Shown: positions 50,472 through 60,117 of the stretch, piece by piece
How the letters are laid out: each line of letters begins with the position of its first letter
How positions within the stretch are numbered: the stretch's first letter is position 1
Origin: Paenibacillus sp. FSL K6-0276
GTDB lineage: Bacteria; Bacillota; Bacilli; Paenibacillales; Paenibacillaceae
NCBI RefSeq assembly: GCF_037977235.1
Contig: NZ_CP150276.1
Coordinates: forward strand, 4,588,001-4,652,000
Reading direction: 5' to 3'
Length of the DNA stretch: 64,000 bases
Notes under the pieces: generated by a model
Seen by the model: the letters and a program-made list of their open reading frames with translations, nothing else
What the model was told of the DNA's origin: nothing
Database searches by the model: none
Made by a program: the position numbers and the translations under genes

Positions 50472-51808
50472 AAAAAAACCCCTAAAGTAGAAGGATAGGC
50501 ATTTTACCCATTCCACCTACAAAAGGAGCAACCAATGGGTACTATACCAAATCAATCTGTCATTTGTAAATGCCTTGATTTACTTCCGCTTTCCGACGAA
50601 GCGTTTCCGCTGTTTAATCATCGACGTAGATTGACGTTGGTCAAGGCCGTGAAACTACTTGTCGAAGCCCAACTCAACCAACGAGCAGACCTCGACGAAA
50701 TTAGCCAGGCCTTACGAGCGAACCGAGAACTTCAGCAAGCAGTAGGTCTAAAATCGATTAGTCCTTCTCAAGTGGTGCGTACACTGGACAATCTACCGCT
50801 CGAGGTGTTGCAGCGCGTGTGGCTCCTGCTTACGCAGCAAGTCGCACAGATGTATCCTGAACAAGGCGTTACCGGTCTGGGTAAACTTCATCTCATTGAT
50901 TCTACGAGTCTGTCTCTCCCTGAACTCGCTGGGAAGTGGGCCTATTGTTCCAAGCATAGTAACGGGGTCAAGGTTCATTTGAAGCTTGTGATTGCAGATA
51001 GCGATACGGTGTACCCGACCCAAGTCATTTGCTCGACGCTCGGGGTCGCCGACTCTGAAGTGGCCTTGGATTTAGTCGTCGACAAAGATGCCATTCATGT
51101 CTTGGATCGTGGGTATAGGGTGTACCGTTTGTATGAAACTTGGCTGGAGCAAGGTCTGCGGTTTGTCGCACGCATCCAGCAGAACAGCAGAACCCTCGTT
51201 CTTCATGAGCGTGAGGTCGCCCCCCATACCCCCGTGTTGCGGGATGCCGATGTGCTTGTGAGTTACAAAAATGCGGAAAAACAACTCGTCGAGGTTCAGC
51301 TGCGTTTAGTGGAATATACTGACGAAAAAGGGCGTCAATATCGGGTTATAACCAATGTGTGGGACAAAACGGCCGAGCAGATTAGTGAAATCTATCACCA
51401 CCGGTGGCTAATTGAGATCTTCTTCAAGTGGATGAAGCAGCATGTTAGCTTGATCCACCTGTATAGTTCACGAGAAAAAGCGGTGTGGAATCAGATCTTT
51501 TTAGCACTGATTGGATATGCATTGGTTCTTCTGCTTCGCAATGAGACGGACGCAGCGCAGTCCCCGTGGTCTTTTTTGAAGCTTTTACGGTGCTACATGT
51601 GCCAGGCATGGAACCGATTTCTACAAGAACTCCAGCGAAAACCAGAGAAGTTCTCAAAGGGAAGGCAGAAAAAAGGAAAGACAGGTCGTCCCCAAACGAA
51701 GCCGAAGAAATATAAGACGGTAAAGAAGTACGCCAACCAGTAAAACAGGCAAACAAATACATTAATTGGTAAAATGATCCTAGGTTTATATGGTGTTCAA
51801 CCTTTTTT
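50472..51808 (+). mobile_element. IS4-family insertion sequence (plus-strand copy)
   Basis: About 1.34 kb. The left end AAAAAAACCCCTAAAGTAGA (50472 onward) matches the corresponding end of the first element. The right end (reverse complement of 51808 inward) starts AAAAAAGG and also ends in ATTTTACC. Flanking DNA on both sides holds halves of one inverted repeat (GCTAGTGGAA), as if the element had entered a palindrome. It lies between the pyr promoter region and dapL. Confidence 0.7.
50535..51743 (+). CDS. IS4-family transposase
   Basis: A 402-residue DDE transposase, apparently intact: Asp in LHLIDSTSLSLPELAGKW, Asp in HVLDRGYRVYRLYETW, Glu in YHHRWLIEIFFKWMKQHV. AAAGGAGCAACC precedes ATG 50535. 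The basic C-terminus (KGRQKKGKTGRPQTKPKK) probably binds DNA. It is related to the transposase at 39.2-40.4 kb but differs through most of its length. Confidence 0.92.
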   Translation: MGTIPNQSVICKCLDLLPLSDEAFPLFNHRRRLTLVKAVKLLVEAQLNQRADLDEISQALRANRELQQAVGLKSISPSQVVRTLDNLPLEVLQRVWLLLTQQVAQMYPEQGVTGLGKLHLIDSTSLSLPELAGKWAYCSKHSNGVKVHLKLVIADSDTVYPTQVICSTLGVADSEVALDLVVDKDAIHVLDRGYRVYRLYETWLEQGLRFVARIQQNSRTLVLHEREVAPHTPVLRDADVLVSYKNAEKQLVEVQLRLVEYTDEKGRQYRVITNVWDKTAEQISEIYHHRWLIEIFFKWMKQHVSLIHLYSSREKAVWNQIFLALIGYALVLLLRNETDAAQSPWSFLKLLRCYMCQAWNRFLQELQRKPEKFSKGRQKKGKTGRPQTKPKKYKTVKKYANQ

Positions 51809-52028
51809 CTTGATGAGGAAGAGAGTGATTGTAAATATTTTTTATAATAAAAATATAAATCCATATTTGCCAAACAACCCCTTCATGTGTCAGGTTCTGT
51901 GCAATGCTAGTGGAACAATTCCCTATATTCTAGCGGATTGAAGCTAAAGCACAGAATTAGAGGGAGGAATTCCCTATCTTACAGTAGATCTATTCCACAA
52001 TAGATCTAGCCTATACGTAAAGAAAAGC
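51744..52028. repeat. Gene-free stretch with palindromic repeat halves
   Basis: Beyond the IS end, 51898-51925 (GCAATGCTAGTGGAACAATT) is the inverted counterpart of 50371-50395 on the left side of the element. A GGAATTCC-type palindrome lies at 51954-51978. No gene is visible. Confidence 0.55.
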
Positions 52029-52052
52029 TGCCCTAGGTTTCCCATGGGGCAG
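52029..52052 (-). terminator. Terminator of dapL
   Basis: On the minus strand GCTGCCCCA and TAGGGCAGC pair around a short loop, followed by TTTTCTTT. It lies about 20 bp after the dapL stop. Confidence 0.88.
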
Positions 52053-52072
52053 CTTCAATTTCAAACCAATTC

Positions 52073-53326
52073 TTAAAATTCAAATTCCACATCGCTTAGA
52101 CGTCTTTGGATTTCAGAGATTACACGTCTTTCTTCCTCTTCACCTTTAGCAATAAAGGTAACAGAGAAACGTACAAACGGACCTGCATCATCCCAAGGCA
52201 CGGTGGAGATTAGCTTCTCACGAATCAGGAATTGGGAGAAATCCTCACCAGATTCAAAACGACGACCGCCTTTGACACCCTTCGGTGCAGCAACATAAAG
52301 GAAGAAGGAACCCTTTGGTTTCTCAGCTTTAAAGCCTAGACTATTCAGTGCATCAACCAGCAGATTGTGACGACGTGAATACTTGGCAGCAATCGCTTCA
52401 GTAATCTCTGGATGAGCAAGGCCATAGGCCGCAGCTTTTTGAATCGCGATAAATTGACCGGAATCGTTATTATCCTTCACATCACTGAATGCTTTAACAA
52501 CTAACGGATTCCCGGCAACAAAGCCGATTCTCCAACCTGTCATATTGTAGGACTTGGAAAGGGAATGTAGTTCCACGCCAACATCCTTAGCACCCGGCAC
52601 AGAGAGGAAGCTAAGAGGCTTCAACCCATCATAAGTCAGGGCAGCATATGGTGCGTCATGAATGACAACAACATCGTATTTTTTAGCCCATGCAACTACC
52701 TCAGCAAAAAACTCAGGAGTCGCACTAGCGCCCGTTGGATTGTTTGGATAGTTCAAATAAAGAAGTTTAGCTTTATGAGCAACCTCTTCAGGAATTTCGT
52801 TCAGATCTGGAAGGAAGTTATTCTCCTTCTTCAGCTCCACTGTAAATACTTGTCCACCCAAGTATTTAGTATGTGTACCTAGCACTGGATAACCTGGCAC
52901 CGTCATGATCGTGATATCACCAGGATTGATGAAGCAAGAAGGCAACATCGCTAGCGCAGGCTTAGATCCGATAGAGTGAACTACCTCCGTAACTGGATCG
53001 ATGCCTTCAACACGGAATACTTCCCGCAAATATTCAGCAGCAGCTGTCTTAAACTCAGCAATTCCGTTATCCGCATAACCACGGTTCTCTTCCTTAGCTG
53101 CTTCTTCAGCAAGCTTAGCGACGATACCTGCATCTGCCATCTCATCTGGCTCGCCTACGCCCATATCGATCAGTTCAATATCAGGAAAATCCTGTTTTGC
53201 GGATGCTTTGGCACGTTTGATTTTCTCGAATTTATAAATCGAGGTATCTTTGCCGTAATTCGCACCGCCGATGCGGTCTGCAAAATTAGTCTGAATGAAG
53301 CTATCTTGGTATTGTTCGATACTCAT
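52073..53326 (-). CDS. dapL: LL-diaminopimelate aminotransferase
   Basis: A 417-residue PLP enzyme that converts tetrahydrodipicolinate directly to LL-diaminopimelate for lysine and cell-wall synthesis. Motifs: YGKDTSIYKFEKIKRAK at the start, GVGEPDEMADAGIVAKLAEE, LNYPNNPTGASATPEFFAEV, the PLP lysine in HSLSKSYNMTGWRIGF, and a C-terminal SFFLYVAAPKGVKGG. It stands alone with its own terminator. Confidence 0.95.
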   Translation of the reverse strand: MSIEQYQDSFIQTNFADRIGGANYGKDTSIYKFEKIKRAKASAKQDFPDIELIDMGVGEPDEMADAGIVAKLAEEAAKEENRGYADNGIAEFKTAAAEYLREVFRVEGIDPVTEVVHSIGSKPALAMLPSCFINPGDITIMTVPGYPVLGTHTKYLGGQVFTVELKKENNFLPDLNEIPEEVAHKAKLLYLNYPNNPTGASATPEFFAEVVAWAKKYDVVVIHDAPYAALTYDGLKPLSFLSVPGAKDVGVELHSLSKSYNMTGWRIGFVAGNPLVVKAFSDVKDNNDSGQFIAIQKAAAYGLAHPEITEAIAAKYSRRHNLLVDALNSLGFKAEKPKGSFFLYVAAPKGVKGGRRFESGEDFSQFLIREKLISTVPWDDAGPFVRFSVTFIAKGEEEERRVISEIQRRLSDVEFEF

Positions 53327-53384
53327 ATTGTCATCTCATCTCCTGGCTATCTATTCTAATTAAGACATCCCCACAAAGTGGGGC

Positions 53385-53445
53385 TTTGCTTCGATGCTTA
53401 CTCAGGTACTTTGCGGGGTCCCCAAATATTTACATCTGATTCATT
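53385..53445. other. Hairpins upstream of dapL
   Basis: CCCCAC-AAA-GTGGGG (53372-53386) forms a perfect hairpin followed by CTTTGCTT, and TTTGCGGGGTCCCCAAA (53409-53425) another. They lie between dapL and the rluD terminator and may be regulatory or terminator remnants. Confidence 0.4.
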
Positions 53446-53510
53446 TAGAAGAAACGGCTTCGCCGTCCCTTGGATGGCGTATGTTTCTAGAGATCCGTTT
53501 CTGTGATAAA

Positions 53511-53552
53511 AATAAGGATAAAGAATAAGGTATAACCCTCTCTTTATCCTTA
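53511..53552 (-). terminator. Terminator of rluD
   Basis: On the minus strand GGATAAAGA and TCTTTATCC pair around a 16-base loop, followed by TTATTTTTATC. It lies 64 bp after the rluD stop. Confidence 0.85.
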
Positions 53553-53615
53553 TGTTATTAAATATGATGGAAAGCCGTGTTCAATACCATAGACTAATTA
53601 TCACTTCATTTGTAC

Positions 53616-54587
53616 TTATCTGCTGCGCAATGTGAACAGAACTTCTTCCATGTCCTCCGGAATTAGCACACTAAATTCTTTATATTCACCCGTAGAAGGA
53701 TGTATAAATCCAAGCACTGCTGCATGCAATGCCTGTCCATTCATAGTCGTTCCTTTGCTACGTCCATAAATCGGATCGCCAACAAGCGGATGACCAATGA
53801 ATTTCATATGCACTCTAATCTGATGCGTACGGCCGGTCTCAAGCTGCAGCTCCAGCAGTGTACAGTCACCGAAACGTTCCATCACTGTAAAATGGGTCAC
53901 AGATTTCTTGCTGTTCTTTTCCGTAACAGTATACAGCTTACGATCATGTGGATCTCTACCGATCGGAGCATCAACCGTTCCTTTATCATGCGATAAATTG
54001 CCGTGTACGACTGCTATATAGCGGCGTGTTACACTGTGCTCTTTAAGCTGTGCTGCGAGCGACGCGTGACTGGCATCATTCTTAGCCACCATAATAAGAC
54101 CAGAGGTATCCTTATCAATACGGTGTACAATACCTGGACGAATCTCACCGTTAATACCGGATAGATCCTTGCAGTGATACATCAGTGCATTCACCAAGGT
54201 GCCTGACGGATGCCCAGCTGCTGGGTGCACAACCATACCACGTGGCTTATTAATCACAATGACATCGCTGTCCTCATAGACAACTTCAAGGGGGATATTC
54301 TCCGGGATCAAATCCGTCACTTCTGCTTCAGGAACGACAACGGAAACTACATCGCCTTCCGAGAGCTTATAGTTGGCTTTCACTGGTGCACCATTAACCG
54401 TAACATGACCACCGCTGATCCATAACTGTACCTGAGAACGGGAAACATCCTCTTCCCAAGATTCCGTAATATATTTATCGATTCGCTCCCGCGCATTCTC
54501 CGCCGAAACGGTCCATTCCGTGACGTCCCTCTCTTCTTCGCTCGTAGATGCCGCTTGGTGATTGACGTCTTTGTTCAAATCATTCAT
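53616..54587 (-). CDS. rluD: Large-subunit rRNA pseudouridine synthase (RluD family)
   Basis: A 323-residue enzyme: S4 domain at 25-85 (RIDKYITESWEEDVSRSQVQ) and catalytic domain with the Asp motif IVHRIDKDTSGLIMVAKND, and LLELQLETGRTHQIRVHMK. It modifies 23S rRNA uridines. The acidic N-terminus is longer than usual. The gene overlaps lspA by eight bases, as in Bacillus (ylyB). Confidence 0.94.
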   Translation of the reverse strand: MNDLNKDVNHQAASTSEEERDVTEWTVSAENARERIDKYITESWEEDVSRSQVQLWISGGHVTVNGAPVKANYKLSEGDVVSVVVPEAEVTDLIPENIPLEVVYEDSDVIVINKPRGMVVHPAAGHPSGTLVNALMYHCKDLSGINGEIRPGIVHRIDKDTSGLIMVAKNDASHASLAAQLKEHSVTRRYIAVVHGNLSHDKGTVDAPIGRDPHDRKLYTVTEKNSKKSVTHFTVMERFGDCTLLELQLETGRTHQIRVHMKFIGHPLVGDPIYGRSKGTTMNGQALHAAVLGFIHPSTGEYKEFSVLIPEDMEEVLFTLRSR

Positions 54588-55092
54588 TCCCTTCTTTTAC
54601 TTCCTTTGCTTCTTTTACTTCTTTGATTTCCGTGATTTCTTCACCGTTCTTAAGATCGCGGAATGAATCCAGAAGAATCAGCCCAACCCCAATGACGATA
54701 CAAGAATCCGCTACGTTAAAAATTGGGAAGCTATAGCTTCCAAAATTAAACAGAAGGAAATCGACGACCTCACCACTAATCATCCGGTCCAGGAAGTTAC
54801 CAATCGCTCCACCCAGAACAAGCCCAAGGGCAACAGACAACATCTTCTGCGAATGTCTAGTCTTGTTCAAGTACCAAACGATGCCTGCAACCACTACAAC
54901 CGTAACTAAAAAGAAGAACCATTGCTGCCCTTGTAGAATCCCAAAAGCAGCCCCGCGATTACGATGAGAGGTAATCAGGAAAAAATTTCCGATAACCGGA
55001 ATCTGTTCCCCAATCTCCAGACGTGTGGCAATGAGATATTTCGTTCCCTGATCCACCAAAAATACAATAAGAGCAATCAAATAGTACACCAC
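54580..55092 (-). CDS. lspA: Lipoprotein signal peptidase (signal peptidase II)
   Basis: GTG 55092 (MVYYLIALIVFLVDQ) has GGAG upstream and gives 170 residues; the longer frame to 55203 would include an unlikely basic N-terminus. Four transmembrane helices, the catalytic Asps in GGAIGNFLDRMISGEVVDF and FNVADSCIVIG. It cuts prolipoproteins before the lipidated Cys, such as the lipoprotein at 565-984. The C-terminus carries an unusual acidic tail with repeated KEVKE units. Confidence 0.93.
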   Translation of the reverse strand: MVYYLIALIVFLVDQGTKYLIATRLEIGEQIPVIGNFFLITSHRNRGAAFGILQGQQWFFFLVTVVVVAGIVWYLNKTRHSQKMLSVALGLVLGGAIGNFLDRMISGEVVDFLLFNFGSYSFPIFNVADSCIVIGVGLILLDSFRDLKNGEEITEIKEVKEAKEVKEGNE

Positions 55093-55339
55093 AGAAGTTG
55101 TCACTCCGTTCTTATTTTTCCCGCTAAATGCGGTACGAATACTGTTATAAGACTTGTATATTGTAGCACAGCCCTTAGAAGATCGTCTATTGCGTGACAT
55201 CACTCGGGCGCTTATTCTTGGGGACTATTTTCCATCGCTAAAATAAGTCCTCTCAGGTCAACCTAACAAAGAACCATCCGATGCAAATCGGTAAGTCGAA
55301 GGGATTCTTAAAAAAGGTACAGAAAGGAGCTTACTCATC

Positions 55340-56065
55340 ATGACGCACCTGACAGTACAGCAGCTCTCAGAGCTGCGCGCTCGATTAGAAAAAGATCGTG
55401 ATACTATTCAGCAAAGGCTTCAGAATAATGAGCATTATGGATTACAGGAATCCATGCGGGATGGCACTGGAGAGCTCTCTGAGAATGACAACCACCCAGG
55501 GGATGCAGCCACTGATCTGTTTAACCGCTCCATGGACATTTCATTATTAGAACGGGACGAGCATGAGCTGGATGATATTGAAGCTGCTCTCTCCGCTATG
55601 GATGAAGGCACATATGGAATATGTAAGGCGAGCGGTAAACCGATTCCCTTTGAGCGTTTATCCGCCATTCCCTCCACGCTTTACTGTAAGGAGCATGCCC
55701 CACGTCAAAATGCGCCTTTTACTCGGCCGGTAGAAGAAGAATTTTTGTCTCCTCCATTTGGGCGTACTAGTCTCGATGAGCGAGATGATCAAAACGGTTT
55801 TGACGGTGAGGATGCCTGGCAGATTGTAGAAAGCTATGGCAACTCCGATTCCCCCGCCATGGCGGAGGGCAGCAATATTGACTCTTATAATGATATGGAG
55901 ATCGAAGCTGATGAGCTGGAAGGCTGCGTGGAGCCTTGGGAGAACTTTATCGCTACTGATATTACAGGCAACCATTTAATTGTAGTTCAGGGACGTAGCT
56001 ATGAGCGTTATAAGGATAGCGGTGAGGGAAGTTACATGCTTGATCCGCTCGAAGGCGAGGAGTAA
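55340..56065 (+). CDS. TraR/DksA-type zinc-finger protein (YteA-like)
   Basis: A 241-residue protein of the YteA family (DksA-like sporulation-associated proteins). Coiled-coil N-terminus (LTVQQLSELRARLEKDRDTI), NDNHPGDAATDLFNRSMDI, then the zinc-finger region YGICKASGKPIPFERLSAIP and LYCKEHAP. Only one Cys of each CxxC pair is left (CKAS, CKEH), so zinc binding is doubtful. The C-terminal half is acidic. It is read divergently from lspA and has its own terminator. Confidence 0.82.
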   Translation: MTHLTVQQLSELRARLEKDRDTIQQRLQNNEHYGLQESMRDGTGELSENDNHPGDAATDLFNRSMDISLLERDEHELDDIEAALSAMDEGTYGICKASGKPIPFERLSAIPSTLYCKEHAPRQNAPFTRPVEEEFLSPPFGRTSLDERDDQNGFDGEDAWQIVESYGNSDSPAMAEGSNIDSYNDMEIEADELEGCVEPWENFIATDITGNHLIVVQGRSYERYKDSGEGSYMLDPLEGEE

Positions 56066-56085
56066 AAGCATTTTCCCCACAAGAA

Positions 56086-56142
56086 CCATTAGACGGCGTG
56101 CTGTTCCATTTTCATGGTGGAATGGCCCGCTGTTTTTTGTTT
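56086..56142 (+). terminator. Terminator of the yteA-like gene
   Basis: TTCCA and TGGAA pair around a nine-base loop within a longer GGC/GCC arm, followed by TTTTTT and a second T run on the plus strand. The stretch after it up to 56311 has no gene I can support. Confidence 0.75.
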
Positions 56143-56311
56143 TTTTCTGTGCTACCTCATTTTGTTAAGAAAATGTACAGCAGATTAAAAAAGGAAAGGT
56201 ACGGACTCAACAGAAACGTAGAAGCCCAAGGTTGGGTAAATCCGCCAAAGAAAATAGAACGAACCCTACTCTCTCCAACAAATCAAGTAAAGACGGCTTC
56301 GCCTTAAAGAC

Positions 56312-56743
56312 TTATTTGAATTCCAGTTGACGCTGTACAATTCGCACAATATCCGCAATATAATCTCCGATGATCGGTAGATTAAGCGCTCCAAGCCACT
56401 GAAGGACATAAATGATCGTCGCCGCAAAAAAAGTAAAGCCCAACGCGATCCCCACTCCACGAGCCGCTCCATATAAGATATTTCGCCAAATTAGATTCCA
56501 AGGTGAATATAATAGCTCCGTATACTGATAAATTCGTGATTTCTCTAATATATGGGCCCATTCAAAGGTTAATCGATACATCGTATTCATTTTTTCTTCC
56601 AGTGGAATATCTTCTGGATTACGATGATCTGCTGTTAAACGCTCAGGGTTTGCCTCAGGAATAACCTTTTTCTCCGCTCCCTTGTCTGGGCTGTTCTTGT
56701 TGCCGGATGTCTTGATGGAGATTCTGTTCTTCTGATCCTCCAC
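56312..56743 (-). CDS. DUF5665 domain membrane protein
   Basis: GTG 56743 has AGGAG eight bases upstream; the ATG at 56761 would overlap that site. The 143-residue product has a charged N-terminus and a domain with FEWAHILEKSRIYQYTELL. Then comes a hydrophobic part GVGIALGFTFFAATIIYVLQ (one to two helices) and an end IVRIVQRQLEFK. This matches the DUF5665 family common in Paenibacillus. The function is unknown. Confidence 0.78.
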   Translation of the reverse strand: MEDQKNRISIKTSGNKNSPDKGAEKKVIPEANPERLTADHRNPEDIPLEEKMNTMYRLTFEWAHILEKSRIYQYTELLYSPWNLIWRNILYGAARGVGIALGFTFFAATIIYVLQWLGALNLPIIGDYIADIVRIVQRQLEFK

Positions 56744-56783
56744 AGCCACGGCTCCTCTCATACGTCTATACTCGCCACAAAGT

Positions 56784-56836
56784 AAACGAGCCCGGTCAAA
56801 GAGAATGAATCTCCTTGAGCACGAGGCTCGTTATTT
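56784..56836. terminator. Bidirectional terminator between ileS and the DUF5665 gene
   Basis: AACGAGCC and GGCTCGTT pair around an inner hairpin (AAGAGAATGAATCTCCTT). ATTTTTG follows on the plus strand and a shorter T run on the minus strand. Confidence 0.7.
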
Positions 56837-56936
56837 TTGCGACGAAATATAAAGACTATATTTCCCGCATAAACAGAAGTTCTCCGTTTACACTTGTGCC
56901 GCTAGTATATGCTGTTTTGGGACAGGTAATGCAAAT

Positions 56937-59900
56937 TCACGCTCCGATATGGATACCGATGGATTTGCCACCGACATCTACCGTTTCAAAAGCATGCTCT
57001 CCGCCAAAATCAACCGTAGTCACAAGTACATTGTCGCGCAATACATTCTCAAATGCTGTAACTGCTGCTTTAAGCTCATCATCTACATTCAGCGTGAGTG
57101 CGATCCGTTTCTCGATCGGCAGATCAAGCCGTTTACGGTAATCCTGAACCGCACGAATGATCTCACGAACCCAGCCTTCTTGCTCAAGCTCAGGTGTGAT
57201 TTCAGTGTTGAGCGCAACCGTAATTCCATATCCGGAAGCTGCGGCGAAACCTGCTTTAGCTTGTTTTTCAACGAGCAGCTCTTCTGAAGTGATCACCAGT
57301 TCTTCTCCCTCTGGCGTCGCAATCGTGATAGAGCCGTCTTGCACCGCTTTGCGGGTAGAGTCACTATCCAGAGCTTTCAGGAAGCCTTGTAGGAAGCCGA
57401 CGTTTTTGCCGTATTTTTTACCTGCTACCTTAAGATTCAGCTTGAGTGTGAAATCAACAAATCCACTGTCACTGGTCTCCAGTACGATGTTCTTGATGTT
57501 GATCTCATCTTTAATGATCTCTTCATACTCAGCCAAATGGAAGTCGCGGTTCATCGAAACGATCAGCTCGGACAGCGGTTGACGATTCTTAATGCCTGTT
57601 TCGTTACGCACGTTACGCGCCAGCTCAACGATTTGTCTCGCACTTTCCATATCCTCTTCCAGTTCTTTATCGATCAAGTTCTCATCAGCAACCGGATAGT
57701 CCGCCAAATGCACACTTTTTCCGCCGCCAAGGTTCGTGAAGATATCTTCAGACAACATTGGTGTAAATGGAGCCATCAAACTCGCTGTAGTCAAAAGCAC
57801 ATGGGTCAGCGTACGGTAAGCATCCAGCTTATCTTCACTTAGACCACTACCCCAGAAACGGTCACGGGAACGACGGATATACCAGTTACTCAGCTCATCT
57901 ACAAAGTTCTCAATGGCTTTGGACGTATTCACGAAGTCATTTACCGCAAGGCCTTTATCCACCAAAAGAATTAAGCTGTTCAAACGGGACAGAATCCAGC
58001 GGTCCAGCTTATGTTCTGATACTTTAAAAGGATGATCGGCTGGATCGTAACCATCGATACCTGCATAAAGCGTCAAGAACGCATGCGTATTCACCAGTGT
58101 ATCTACAACTTTGGATTTGGTTTCCCCTACAAGACCACGAGAGAACCGTTTATTGTTCCACGGCGCACTGTCGGACAGAATCGCCCAACGGAAAGCATCC
58201 GTTCCGTATTCGTTCATGATTTCCCATGGGTCAATAACATTACCTTTGGATTTGGACATTTTTTGACCGTTCTCATCGAGAATGTGTCCTGTAGCGATTA
58301 CCGCTTTATAAGGAGCTTTACCTTTAAACAAGGTAGATACTGCAAGCAAGCTATAGAACCAGCCACGGGTCTGGTCGATCCCTTCACAGATCATATCCGC
58401 TGGATATTGATCGTTCAGCTTATCTTCGTTTTCAAATGGATAATGGCTTTGTGCGAAAGGCATCGAGCCACTATCGAACCATACATCGATAACTTCCGGT
58501 GTGCGAACCATCTCTGCGCCTTCGCTAAAAGGACTGCGTAGTTTGATTTTATCAACAAAAGGCTTGTGCAGCTCGATATCCTCAGGTACTTCGCCAATCG
58601 CCATCGCTCTCAGTTCTTCAATGCTATGTGGAGCGAACTCTTTGCCCGTTTCTTGACATACCCAGACATTAAGCGGTGTACCCCAGTAACGGTTACGGCT
58701 GATATTCCAGTCCACCAGTTCATCCAAGAACTTACCGAAACGGCCTTCGCGTACATGCTCAGGGTACCAATCTACACTGTTGTTGTTAGCAATCAGCTGA
58801 TCTTTGATCGCTGTAGTGTTGATGAACCAGCTGTCTGTTGCGTAGTACAAGAGTGGTGTATCACAACGCCAGCAGAACGGATAGCTGTGCTCGTATTTTT
58901 CCTTACCGTAAAGTAGTCCTTTTTCAGATAAAGCTTTAACGATATCCAAATCGCAATCTTTCACGAAGCGTCCAGCAAAATCAGACACTACATCTGTATA
59001 CTTACCAGAATTATCAACCACGTTTACGAAGCTGATGCCGTTCTCGCGGCAAGTCTTGTAGTCATCTTCACCATGCGCTGGTGCCATGTGTACGATCCCT
59101 GTACCACTGGAATCTGTAACGAAGGAAGCACCTACGATGACATTGCTTTTCTCTGCTTTGATGTATCCGAATGGAGGAGCGTAAGTTTTGCCGATAAACT
59201 CGGAACCTTTGTGTGTAGAAAGGACTGTGTGCTCGCCTTTCATCACTTCTTCGACCAAATTCTTGGCAACGATGTACACGCCGTCTTCTTGTTGTACACG
59301 TACATAGTCCATGTCTGGGTTCATGGCAAGAGCCATATGCGCTGGCAGTGTCCAAGGTGTAGTCGTCCAAGCTAGTACGTAGTCTCCACTGTCATCCAGT
59401 TTGAACTTTGCAGTCGCACTGAGATCCTTGACGGTCTTGTAACCTTGAGCTACTTCATGGGAGCTTAGGGTAGTCTGGCAGCTTGGGCAGTAAGGACTAA
59501 CGCGGTGTCCGCGGTAGAGCAACCCTTTGTCATGCACCGTAGCCAAGATGTTCCACACGCTCTCGATATAAGTGTTATCCAAGGTTACGTAAGGATTATC
59601 TAGATCCGTCCAATAACCAATGCCCTCAGTAAACTCGCGCCATTGCTTCTCATAGCCGAAGACGCTGTCTTTACATTCCTGGATGAATTTCTCTACGCCA
59701 TATTCCTCGATCTCCTGCTTGCCGGAGATGCCCAGTTTCTTTTGAACGCCTAGTTCTACTGGCAAGCCGTGTGTATCCCAGCCTGCTTTACGTACTACGC
59801 GATATCCTTTCATCGTCTGGTAACGACCGATGAAATCCTTGATTACCCGGCCCAGTACGTGTCCGATATGTGGGGCACCGTTTGCTGTAGGAGGCCCTTC

Positions 59901-60029
59901 GTAAAATACATAGTTCGGACGTCCTTCACGGTTCTCCATGGATTTGCGGAACGTATTTTCGTCGCTCCATTTCTTCAGTATGCGGACATCTCTTGCCCGC
60001 GCTTTTTCTCTGACATCTACTTTTTGCAT
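56937..60029 (-). CDS. ileS: Isoleucyl-tRNA synthetase (long, type-2-like)
   Basis: A 1030-residue class I synthetase: HIGH motif in PPTANGAPHIGHVLGRVIKD (residues about 45-65), KMSKS near 590 (GQKMSKSKGNVIDPW), editing domain between, and a C-terminal tRNA-binding part. Bacillus IleRS is about 920 residues with a PPYANGDIHIGH motif; the length and PPTANGxPHxGH form here match the second type (IleS2), often insensitive to mupirocin. Expression is set by the T-box leader upstream. AAAGGATTG precedes the ATG. Confidence 0.95.
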   Translation of the reverse strand: MQKVDVREKARARDVRILKKWSDENTFRKSMENREGRPNYVFYEGPPTANGAPHIGHVLGRVIKDFIGRYQTMKGYRVVRKAGWDTHGLPVELGVQKKLGISGKQEIEEYGVEKFIQECKDSVFGYEKQWREFTEGIGYWTDLDNPYVTLDNTYIESVWNILATVHDKGLLYRGHRVSPYCPSCQTTLSSHEVAQGYKTVKDLSATAKFKLDDSGDYVLAWTTTPWTLPAHMALAMNPDMDYVRVQQEDGVYIVAKNLVEEVMKGEHTVLSTHKGSEFIGKTYAPPFGYIKAEKSNVIVGASFVTDSSGTGIVHMAPAHGEDDYKTCRENGISFVNVVDNSGKYTDVVSDFAGRFVKDCDLDIVKALSEKGLLYGKEKYEHSYPFCWRCDTPLLYYATDSWFINTTAIKDQLIANNNSVDWYPEHVREGRFGKFLDELVDWNISRNRYWGTPLNVWVCQETGKEFAPHSIEELRAMAIGEVPEDIELHKPFVDKIKLRSPFSEGAEMVRTPEVIDVWFDSGSMPFAQSHYPFENEDKLNDQYPADMICEGIDQTRGWFYSLLAVSTLFKGKAPYKAVIATGHILDENGQKMSKSKGNVIDPWEIMNEYGTDAFRWAILSDSAPWNNKRFSRGLVGETKSKVVDTLVNTHAFLTLYAGIDGYDPADHPFKVSEHKLDRWILSRLNSLILLVDKGLAVNDFVNTSKAIENFVDELSNWYIRRSRDRFWGSGLSEDKLDAYRTLTHVLLTTASLMAPFTPMLSEDIFTNLGGGKSVHLADYPVADENLIDKELEEDMESARQIVELARNVRNETGIKNRQPLSELIVSMNRDFHLAEYEEIIKDEINIKNIVLETSDSGFVDFTLKLNLKVAGKKYGKNVGFLQGFLKALDSDSTRKAVQDGSITIATPEGEELVITSEELLVEKQAKAGFAAASGYGITVALNTEITPELEQEGWVREIIRAVQDYRKRLDLPIEKRIALTLNVDDELKAAVTAFENVLRDNVLVTTVDFGGEHAFETVDVGGKSIGIHIGA

Positions 60030-60117
60030 GTGATAGTCAATCCTTTCCTTGGTTTAGTCTTTAACCTCTTTTCGATCCCCCGCTTATCACCGCAAGCGGC
60101 ACGCTTTACCTCAGGCA

